Source of the DNA: an uncultured Clostridia bacterium
GTDB lineage: Bacteria; Bacillota; Clostridia; Oscillospirales; Ruminococcaceae
DNA length: 6,427 bases
NCBI GenBank assembly: GCA_947175655.1
Contig: CAMWNQ010000098.1
Coordinates: 1-6,427 of the forward strand
Direction of reading: 5' to 3'
Shown here: positions 1 through 5,116 of the stretch, in pieces
Layout: every line of letters begins with the position of its first letter
Position numbering within the stretch: the first letter of the stretch is position 1
Position numbers and translations under genes: made by a program
The notes under the pieces: model-generated
The model's input: the letters and a program-made list of their open reading frames with translations, nothing else
What the model was told of the DNA's origin: nothing
Databases searched by the model: none

Positions 1-5
1 GTTAT

Positions 6-33
6 ATAATATTACTAAATAGTTTTTTGAAAA
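6..33 (-). promoter_or_regulatory. Weak candidate promoter pointing out of the left edge
   Basis: On the minus strand TTTTCA (28-33) is followed after 16 bases by TATTAT (6-11), matching the consensus at 4 and 5 of 6 positions. It would serve a gene beyond the window's left edge. The surrounding sequence is almost all A and T, so a chance match is likely. Confidence 0.25.
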
Positions 34-41
34 TACAGCAA

Positions 42-66
42 AATGCACAATTAAGAATTATGCATT
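42..66. repeat. Short heptad array forming a hairpin after the HD gene
   Basis: Array-type units continue in 7-bp phase at 42 (AATG), 49 (AATT), 56 (AATT) and 63 (CATT). In the minus-strand RNA, AAUGCAUAAUU pairs with AAUUGUGCAUU across a three-base loop, 11 pairs including one G-U, directly at the HD stop codon (65-67). Two or three U residues follow, so it is at best a weak AU-only terminator; it could also be an RNA-processing or 3'-protecting hairpin. Confidence 0.65.
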
Positions 67-649
67 ATTTCAGCCAACCTTTTTTATTGGCATCATTTAC
101 TATTTCATTGATACAATTCCATAAATCTTCTGAACCGTCTTTCATATAGCTGTTACGTTCAAGGACCTGATTTTTTGATATATTATGTTCTTTCCAAGCG
201 ATACCCTGTTTTGAGTAATTTAAAATAATGGGTTGTACGTGGTCTATAACATTTGCAAATTTTGACTCCGGAGTTTTGCGGTCTTCAAACTCACGCCATA
301 ATTCATACATTTCAGAACGCTGGTCATCGGGAAGAAGTCCGAAAATACGCTGTGACGCTTTTTCTTCACGTATTTCCTTTGTTTTATAGCCATCATCATC
401 ATAGTAATAAGTATCACCAGCATCAATTTCGACAATATCGTGTATGAGTACAAGTTTTATTGTTTTAAGAATATCAATTGGTTCGTTTGAATACTCTGCA
501 AGCAGAAACGCAAGTATTGCGATATGCCAGCTGTGTTCTGAGTCATTTTCCTTGCGGTCTTCACCGAGGACATAAGTCTGACGGTATATATTTTTCAGTT
601 TATCTATTTCAGTGATGAATTCGATTTGTTTTTTTAATCTTTCGTTCAT
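65..649 (-). CDS. HD-domain phosphohydrolase, YfbR/HDDC2-like 5'-deoxynucleotidase family
   Basis: A cytoplasmic metal-dependent HD hydrolase of 194 aa. E. coli YfbR and its relatives dephosphorylate deoxynucleoside monophosphates; activity here is inferred. Expected metal and phosphate positions are visible: Arg23 in YRQTYVL, His39 in ENDSEHSWH, His70-Asp71 and Glu74 in LIHDIVEIDAGD, and Asp136 in FANVIDHVQP. The LFGLLP-like IFGLLPDDQ (102-110), the ELWREFE stretch and the C-terminal GWL ending are typical of the HDDC2-like subgroup, and the length is normal. I place the start at ATG 649 (MNERLKKQ). A TTG two codons upstream (653-655) is an alternative: the AGGGGG site (661-666) is 5 bases from the TTG and 11 from the ATG, so the choice is not settled. 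It is the last gene, 35 bases after rsmI. A link to nucleotide-pool housekeeping is possible, but the genomic context does not show it. Confidence 0.87.
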   Translation of the reverse strand: MNERLKKQIEFITEIDKLKNIYRQTYVLGEDRKENDSEHSWHIAILAFLLAEYSNEPIDILKTIKLVLIHDIVEIDAGDTYYYDDDGYKTKEIREEKASQRIFGLLPDDQRSEMYELWREFEDRKTPESKFANVIDHVQPIILNYSKQGIAWKEHNISKNQVLERNSYMKDGSEDLWNCINEIVNDANKKGWLK

Positions 650-675
650 AAACAAAAAATCCCCCTATTGATAAT

Positions 676-710
676 AATGCATAATTAAGAATTATAAATT
701 ATGAATTGTG
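676..710. repeat. Heptad-phased array at the rsmI 3' end
   Basis: AATT occurs at 683, 690, 697 and 704 in exact 7-bp phase, flanked by an AATGCAT edge (677-683) and a GTGAA edge. The rsmI stop (685-687) and its last codons fall within the array. It occupies most of the gap before the ribosome site of the HD gene. Confidence 0.8.
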
Positions 711-1515
711 AATACAGTTCACTTTTTTTGAAGCCATATTTTTTTGCGATGGTTTTACAGGCGTTTACAGGCTTTTCACCACATTTCACAAGTTTTCTTA
801 TTTCTTCCATTGCATCATCAACAGTAATATTATCTGTTTCAGTATGGATTTTTCCTTCGACTACAAGAACGTATTCGCCTCTTGGACTTCTTTCGGAATA
901 ATATTCAATTGCTTCTGATATGGTCATTCTAAGGACTTCTTCATAAATCTTTGTAAGTTCACGGCAGAGAGATATTTTTCTGTCACCAAAATATTCAAGC
1001 ATATCCGAAAGTGTTGGAATCAGTTTGTGCGGTGCTTCATAGAATATCATTGTACGTTGTTCATCTTTGAGGGATTCGAGATGTTCAAATCTTTGCTTTT
1101 TTGTGACAGAAAGGAATCCTTCAAAAGTAAATCTTGATGTATTAAGTCCTGATATTGCAAGTGCTGATACGACTGCACTAGGTCCGGGGATTACTTTGAC
1201 ATCAATATTTTTTTCATAGCATATTTTTACAAGATTTTCCCCAGGGTCAGAGATGCACGGCATACCTGCATCAGTGACTACTCCTGCATTTTCACCGTTA
1301 AGAATTCTGTCGGTTATTCTGTCAGCAACTTCACGACCGCTGTGTTCGTGATAACTTACAAGAGGTTTTTTGATGTCATATCTTGAAAGGAGTTTCAGTG
1401 TTACCCTTGTATCTTCAGCACATATGAAGTCAACATTTTTAAGTGTTTCAAGCTGTCGGAGAGTGACATCTTCCATATTTCCTATAGGAGTTCCTATAAC
1501 ATATAAAGTTCCCAT
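685..1515 (-). CDS. rsmI: 16S rRNA (cytidine(1402)-2'-O)-methyltransferase RsmI
   Basis: RsmI methylates the 2'-OH of C1402 in 16S rRNA, in the decoding centre near the P-site codon, using S-adenosylmethionine. The 276 aa match the tetrapyrrole-methylase fold in order: GTPIGN (8-13), AEDTR (33-37), SYHEH (54-58), the signature TDAGMPCISDPG (81-92), IPGPSAVVSAL (109-119), FEGFL (131-135), FYEAPH (158-163) and CRELTK (184-189), ending with a short helical tail. The start at MGTLYVIGTPIGN is exact for the family. The likely ribosome site AAAGGAAG lies inside the end of trmN6, about 13 bases upstream, consistent with coupled translation; only six bases separate the genes. The last residues (FIIYNS) and the stop are encoded by a heptad array rather than by conserved sequence, an apparent replacement of the original 3' end that should not affect catalysis. 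Confidence 0.97.
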   Translation of the reverse strand: MGTLYVIGTPIGNMEDVTLRQLETLKNVDFICAEDTRVTLKLLSRYDIKKPLVSYHEHSGREVADRITDRILNGENAGVVTDAGMPCISDPGENLVKICYEKNIDVKVIPGPSAVVSALAISGLNTSRFTFEGFLSVTKKQRFEHLESLKDEQRTMIFYEAPHKLIPTLSDMLEYFGDRKISLCRELTKIYEEVLRMTISEAIEYYSERSPRGEYVLVVEGKIHTETDNITVDDAMEEIRKLVKCGEKPVNACKTIAKKYGFKKSELYSQFIIYNS

Positions 1516-1521
1516 TATATT

Positions 1522-2238
1522 TTATTCAGCTTCCTTTCCAACGTTATATATTTTGTTCAGCTCATTGCTTTTCATATAAAGAGGAGGTTCGATTTTGAGA
1601 AATGGTTTTGACCCCTTTTTACCCTCAATCAGGAAAAGCCACGGACTTTGTTCAGGATTATTTGAAACGAATCTTATACGCTTAGGCTCTATATTATTTG
1701 ATTTCATTGCAGTAATTACATCACATAGCCTTTCCGGACGATTGCAAATACAAAGTCTTCCGCCGAATTTCAGGAGTTTTGATGCTGAACGGCATACGTC
1801 ATCAATATTGCACAAAATTTCGTGACGTGCGATTTTCTGGGAATCGATACTGCTTTCAATTCCTGCGTTTGAAGCCTTGTAAGGTGGATTACAGATTACT
1901 AAGTCAATCTGACCTAAAGGAGCATTTTCCCATAAAACTTTCAAATCTGCATTCACCGGAACTATATTTTTTACTTTACTTGCCTTTATTCCGATTTCAA
2001 GCTGTTCTATTGCATTTGCCTGAATATCTACAGCATATGTTATGACAGGCGGATTTTTTTTCTGCATAATCATTGGAATAATTCCGCAACCTGTACCCAA
2101 ATCACATACTTTATCTTTCATACGGTAATTGGAAAAGTAGGTGAGAAGAAATGCGTCAGTACCAAAACGATGATTACTGCTTGCACATACATAAATATCA
2201 TCAGTGAGTTTTTCCATAGAGTAATTATTATCTGTCAA
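1522..2238 (-). CDS. trmN6: tRNA1(Val) (adenine(37)-N6)-methyltransferase family protein, TTG start
   Basis: An S-adenosylmethionine-dependent methyltransferase of the TrmN6/YfiC (B. subtilis YabB) family, 238 aa. In Escherichia coli the family methylates N6 of A37 in tRNA1-Val; the target here is inferred. The substrate-side motif is SNHRFGTDAFLL (21-32), motif I is DLGTGCG (46-52), the acidic motif II residue is Asp71 in VDIQ, and motif IV is NPPY (117-120), as expected for an amino-adenine methylase. The start is TTG at 2236-2238, sharing four bases (TTGA) with the mnmA stop. A G-rich ribosome site lies in the end of mnmA, about eight bases upstream. An alternative ATG at 2217 (residue 8) has no ribosome site. 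rsmI begins six bases after the stop. In B. subtilis yabB also sits by rsmI (yabC), with the small gene yazA between; yazA is absent here. Confidence 0.9.
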   Translation of the reverse strand: MTDNNYSMEKLTDDIYVCASSNHRFGTDAFLLTYFSNYRMKDKVCDLGTGCGIIPMIMQKKNPPVITYAVDIQANAIEQLEIGIKASKVKNIVPVNADLKVLWENAPLGQIDLVICNPPYKASNAGIESSIDSQKIARHEILCNIDDVCRSASKLLKFGGRLCICNRPERLCDVITAMKSNNIEPKRIRFVSNNPEQSPWLFLIEGKKGSKPFLKIEPPLYMKSNELNKIYNVGKEAE

Positions 2239-3311
2239 AGTATAGTACCCCCTCCGACAACAATATCATCATTATAAAAGACTACTGCCTGACCTTTTGT
2301 GACAGCTCTCTGTGGTTTATCGAATTCCACGTGATATATGCCGTTTCCGGAATATGATAAAATTGCCTCTTGTTCATTCTGACTGTATCTTGTCTTTGCA
2401 GTAATTTTCATTGGTTTTTCAAGTGTTTCAAACGGTATCAGATTTACGTCACAGGAATCAAGTGAATTTGTATAGAGGTCTTTTTCGTCACCTATTACCA
2501 CCTGATTTTTTTTGATATCCTTTTTTACTACATATGCAGGCTTGCCGAGTGATATTCCCAGACCTTTACGCTGTCCAACAGTATAATTTATAATACCCCT
2601 GTGTTTTCCGAGAATATTGCCTTTGATGTCAATAAAATCTCCCTCCGGAATATCAATCCCCTTGAATTTTCTTATAAATCCCGAGTAATCACCATCAGGA
2701 ACAAAGCATATATCTTGACTGTCCGGTTTTTGCGAGTTTACAAGTCCGGCATCTTCTGCAATCTTTCTGACTTCTGCTTTAGTGAGATTTCCAAGAGGAA
2801 AAAGAGTATGGCTGAGTTGTTCCTGAGTGAGAGAATATAGTACATATGTTTGATCTTTTGAGCGGTCTTTCGGACGTTTCAGAAGATAGCGTCCTGAACT
2901 TTCATCATAATTTATAACGGCATAATGACCTGTTGCTATGTAGTCATAATCAAGTTCCTTTGCTCTTAAAAGCATCTTGTCGAATTTTATATGCCTGTTG
3001 CACTCTATACAGGGATTGGGTGTACCGCCTTCAAGATAGCAGTCTGCAAACTGTTCCATAACATATTTTCTGAATTTATCCTTGAAATTGAATACAAGGT
3101 GGTCAAATCCGAGTTTGTAAGCCACACTTCTTGCGTCCTCAACATCTGACAATGCACAGCAAGTTTTGTTTGTCTTTTCAGCCTCTATAATATCCTCATT
3201 GGAAAAGAGTTTCAGTGTTACACCCATAACATCATAGCCCATATCCCTGAGCAGGAGTGCTGATACTGAACTGTCAACGCCTCCACTCATTCCAACCATT
3301 ACTTTTTTCAT
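2235..3311 (-). CDS. mnmA: tRNA-specific 2-thiouridylase MnmA
   Basis: MnmA adds sulfur to C2 of wobble uridine 34 in tRNA-Lys, -Glu and -Gln. It adenylates the uridine with ATP and takes persulfide sulfur from a cysteine desulfurase or relay. The 358 aa length is normal. The N-terminal PP-loop is MSGGVDSS (8-15). The catalytic Cys101 lies in NPCIECNRHIKF, TGHYA is at 127-131, and the second catalytic Cys202 lies in DSQDICFVPDGDY; both cysteines of the pair are present. A Clostridia-style TCCALSDVEDAR segment (50-61) follows the first strands. The C-terminal beta-barrel covers about 215-358, including NYTVGQRKGLG. The start at MKKVMVG is supported by AAGGGTGA nine bases upstream. Its TGA stop overlaps the TTG start of trmN6 by four bases, so the two are translationally coupled. 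No desulfurase gene is visible in the window. Confidence 0.97.
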   Translation of the reverse strand: MKKVMVGMSGGVDSSVSALLLRDMGYDVMGVTLKLFSNEDIIEAEKTNKTCCALSDVEDARSVAYKLGFDHLVFNFKDKFRKYVMEQFADCYLEGGTPNPCIECNRHIKFDKMLLRAKELDYDYIATGHYAVINYDESSGRYLLKRPKDRSKDQTYVLYSLTQEQLSHTLFPLGNLTKAEVRKIAEDAGLVNSQKPDSQDICFVPDGDYSGFIRKFKGIDIPEGDFIDIKGNILGKHRGIINYTVGQRKGLGISLGKPAYVVKKDIKKNQVVIGDEKDLYTNSLDSCDVNLIPFETLEKPMKITAKTRYSQNEQEAILSYSGNGIYHVEFDKPQRAVTKGQAVVFYNDDIVVGGGTIL

Positions 3312-3331
3312 AAATTAATATCACCCTTTAC

Positions 3332-3367
3332 AATTAATTCATAATTTATAATTATGAATTATTAATT
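3332..3367. repeat. Heptad-phased array at the HAD 3' end
   Basis: AATT occurs at 3336, 3343, 3350, 3357 and 3364 with exact 7-bp spacing, plus one out-of-phase copy at 3332. The HAD stop codon (3352-3354) lies inside the array, so the last few HAD codons are array sequence. The mnmA ribosome site (AAGGGTGA, 3321-3328) begins three bases beyond it. Confidence 0.8.
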
Positions 3368-4017
3368 ATATTTTTTATTTCATCAAGCCTGTATATATAC
3401 ATGTCAGCAATATTTTTAATCTGTTCCCAGTCCGGACTGCTGAATTCATCATATACTGCAACTGTAGGGAATCCGGCACTTACGGAAGTTTCAATACAGT
3501 GCAGGGAGTCTTCAACAATAAGCGTTTCAGATGGTAAAACGCCCATTATTTCAGCACATTTCAGATAAATAGCAGGTGATTTTTTACCTTCCGGAACGTC
3601 TTCACCGGTAAGAATGAATTCAAACCGTTCATATATATCATATTTTTTTAATACAGCTTCCGCAAGTTTTCTGAAAGTAGCCGTTGCGATACAGAATGGT
3701 ATATGATGTTCTTTCAGAAAGTCCGTGATGCTTATGACATCAGGTTTCAGAGGGATTGTATTCTCATACTGATATGCAACAATATCAGCTATTTCGTCTG
3801 AAACTTCACTGATGCTTTTTTTGAGATTAAGAATTGATATAAGAAATCCTGACGACTGTTCAATAGTCATTGATTTGAGCTTCTGGGAGATTTCGGGATT
3901 ATAAATACCACCATATTTTTCTATAAACTGCCTGTCAGCATCTCCCCATACTTTCATTGAATCTATAAGAGTGCCATCAAGGTCAAATATAACAGACTTT
4001 ATCAATTTATAATTCAT
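3352..4017 (-). CDS. HAD superfamily IA hydrolase, phosphatase or beta-phosphoglucomutase-like
   Basis: A cytoplasmic HAD hydrolase of 221 aa, typical of the IA group with an alpha-helical cap. Motif I is FDLDGTLIDS with nucleophile Asp12 and acid/base Asp14. The cap covers about 20-90. Motif II Thr lies in CIATATF (109-115), the motif III lysine in GKKSPAIY (144-151), and motif IV is VEDS with Glu169-Asp170. All catalytic positions are present, so it should be active on a small phosphorylated metabolite, but the substrate cannot be read from sequence. The start is unusual: the ATG and codons 2-5 lie in a heptad array, and the G-rich ribosome site (4031-4040) is 13 bases away, further than ideal. 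The family core begins around residue 6, so the first five residues are probably dispensable. The C-terminus (NIINNS) and stop also run into an array. mnmA follows after 40 bases. Confidence 0.88.
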   Translation of the reverse strand: MNYKLIKSVIFDLDGTLIDSMKVWGDADRQFIEKYGGIYNPEISQKLKSMTIEQSSGFLISILNLKKSISEVSDEIADIVAYQYENTIPLKPDVISITDFLKEHHIPFCIATATFRKLAEAVLKKYDIYERFEFILTGEDVPEGKKSPAIYLKCAEIMGVLPSETLIVEDSLHCIETSVSAGFPTVAVYDEFSSPDWEQIKNIADMYIYRLDEIKNIINNS

Positions 4018-4021
4018 AATT
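4004..4021. repeat. Three-unit heptad array forming the start of the HAD gene
   Basis: AATT occurs at 4004, 4011 and 4018 with 7-bp spacing. Read on the minus strand the array contains the ATG of the HAD gene and codons for N, Y, K and L. It is 27 bases, start to start, from the larger array at 4045, so it is not in phase with it and appears to be a separate piece. The HAD ribosome site lies between the two. Confidence 0.75.
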
Positions 4022-4041
4022 AAAAATCTTTCCCCCCTTTG

Positions 4042-4099
4042 ATTAATTCACAATGCATAATTTATAATTCATAATTATGCATTCTTAATTATAAATTAG
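4042..4099. repeat. Longest heptad-phased array, with an internal perfect palindrome
   Basis: Eight units in exact 7-bp phase start at 4045, 4052, 4059, 4066, 4073, 4080, 4087 and 4094; six are AATT, one is AATG (4052) and one is CATT (4080). AATGCATAATT (4052-4062) and AATTATGCATT (4073-4083) form a perfect 11-bp inverted repeat around a 10-base loop. The array lies immediately beyond the stop codon of the C39-like gene (4100-4102) and just upstream of the ribosome site of the HAD gene (4031-4040). Confidence 0.85.
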
Positions 4100-4930
4100 T
4101 TAATAGATAGTTACTGCCTGTTTTTCAAGTTCATTATAGATTTCCTCGAACCTGTCCATATCATATGTATACTCACCTTTGAGAGGGTCACATACGGTTA
4201 CAGTTCTGTATTCAAAATCATATCCGGTCAGAAGCATACAGTGTTCATTTTCATACCACCATACTTCTTCTCCGTCATCTTCCATAGTCCACGCCAGATA
4301 GTAATTAACATCAACAAGACTCATACTTGCCCATATCACTACAGGGTTATCATTTGATATATAATAAAACAGACTGTCTAAATCTTCTCCAGAGAGGTCA
4401 TATATTTTAAGGTCACTTTCCATATCATCGAGATATTTGTCAGCAGTATCCATAATTACCGGATAATAACACCCATACCCTGAACCGTTTCTAGGATTTC
4501 CTATAAATGCCTCTGAAAAGTTTTCTGTATAGTCATAGTTTATATTAAGATATTCGTCGCATAAGTCCACTTTATCAATATCAAATCCTAAGTAATTAAG
4601 AAGCATTGCAAGAGATGTTATTTCACAGCCGGCAGGAAGTTCAGGTTCTTGATAAATCATCTCGGCATCTATATAATAGCTTTCTGGAATTTCGTTTATA
4701 ATATCATCAGTAACAGGTTTGATTATTCTCGGAATATCTTTTTTTGAAAGGGTGGTAGTTACTGTCGTAGTCTGTACAGATGTAGTAGTAGTTTGTATAT
4801 ATGAAGTCTGAACTGGTATTTTTGTCTGTTCTGTTTCAGCATTTATCCAATTGCTTTTATAGATGTCACAGGAAGACATTGTAATAAGATATAATGCTGT
4901 ACAGAAAATCAACACGATTTTTTTACTCAT
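4100..4930 (-). CDS. C39-like cysteine peptidase-fold lipoprotein
   Basis: A predicted exported protein of 276 aa. The N-terminus has a basic start (MSKK), a hydrophobic stretch (residues 5-18) and a Cys at 21 in MSSC, a plausible but atypical lipobox with Met at -3. A low-complexity Thr-rich linker (about 42-61) follows, then a Peptidase_C39_2-type domain (about 85-276). The papain-like residues are visible: Cys102 in LPAGCEITSLAM, His230 in NEHCMLLTGYD and Asp248 in CDPLKG, so the fold probably keeps its catalytic triad. The protein is likely anchored to the outer membrane face and could cleave peptides or act on the cell surface; the substrate is unknown and no ABC exporter or bacteriocin precursor is nearby. 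The start is well supported by AAGGAG (4937-4942) six bases before the ATG. It stands apart functionally from its RNA-modification neighbours. The family call is confident, the role is not. Confidence 0.8.
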   Translation of the reverse strand: MSKKIVLIFCTALYLITMSSCDIYKSNWINAETEQTKIPVQTSYIQTTTTSVQTTTVTTTLSKKDIPRIIKPVTDDIINEIPESYYIDAEMIYQEPELPAGCEITSLAMLLNYLGFDIDKVDLCDEYLNINYDYTENFSEAFIGNPRNGSGYGCYYPVIMDTADKYLDDMESDLKIYDLSGEDLDSLFYYISNDNPVVIWASMSLVDVNYYLAWTMEDDGEEVWWYENEHCMLLTGYDFEYRTVTVCDPLKGEYTYDMDRFEEIYNELEKQAVTIY

Positions 4931-4972
4931 AAAAAACTCCTTGTTATAGATTTTTTTTGTTATCCATATAAT

Positions 4973-5024
4973 TAACAGTGACTTTAAAAACCAAAAATGA
5001 CGAACTTTAAAAAAAACACTGTTA
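4973..5024. repeat. Nested inverted and direct repeat upstream of the C39-like gene
   Basis: TAACAGTG (4973-4980) and its exact reverse complement CACTGTTA (5017-5024) flank 36 bases. Directly inside the left arm lies ACTTTAAAAA (4981-4990), repeated identically at 5004-5013, 23 bases start to start and so about two helical turns. The right arm is not followed by a U-tract in the direction of transcription, so this does not look like a terminator. It sits 43-94 bases upstream of the C39-like start codon, where an operator or activator site would lie. The repeats are directly visible; a regulatory role is inference. The rest of the 4931-5116 gap holds only a ribosome site and a heptad array. 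Confidence 0.45.
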
Positions 5025-5068
5025 TTTTTAACGGATTATCTTGTAATAACAGGAATGAAAATGTATAT

Positions 5069-5116
5069 AATGCATAATTTATAATTCTTAATTCATAATT
5101 ATACATTCTTAATTAT
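5069..5116. repeat. Heptad-phased AT-rich array after tmcAL
   Basis: AATT, or the variants AATG and CATT, occurs at 5069, 5076, 5083, 5090, 5097, 5104 and 5111, an exact 7-bp period over seven units. The array ends one base short of the tmcAL stop codon (5117-5119). On the minus strand it resembles the array after the C39-like gene but has one extra AAGAATT unit, so copies differ by whole heptamers. Confidence 0.8.

Noticed and set aside
65..655. TTG at 653-655 as the start of the HD gene
   Set aside because: It is possible, with a closer ribosome site, but it adds only two residues and a good ATG lies two codons on. I kept the ATG and noted the alternative.
4973..5024. The inverted repeat as a rho-independent terminator for tmcAL
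   Set aside because: The loop is 36 bases, the stem only 8 bp, and no U-run follows it in the direction of transcription.
42..5116. The AT-rich repeats as a CRISPR array or insertion sequence
   Set aside because: There are no unique spacers of constant length, no cas genes, no transposase, and no terminal inverted repeats with target duplications. The units are 7-bp tandem repeats.
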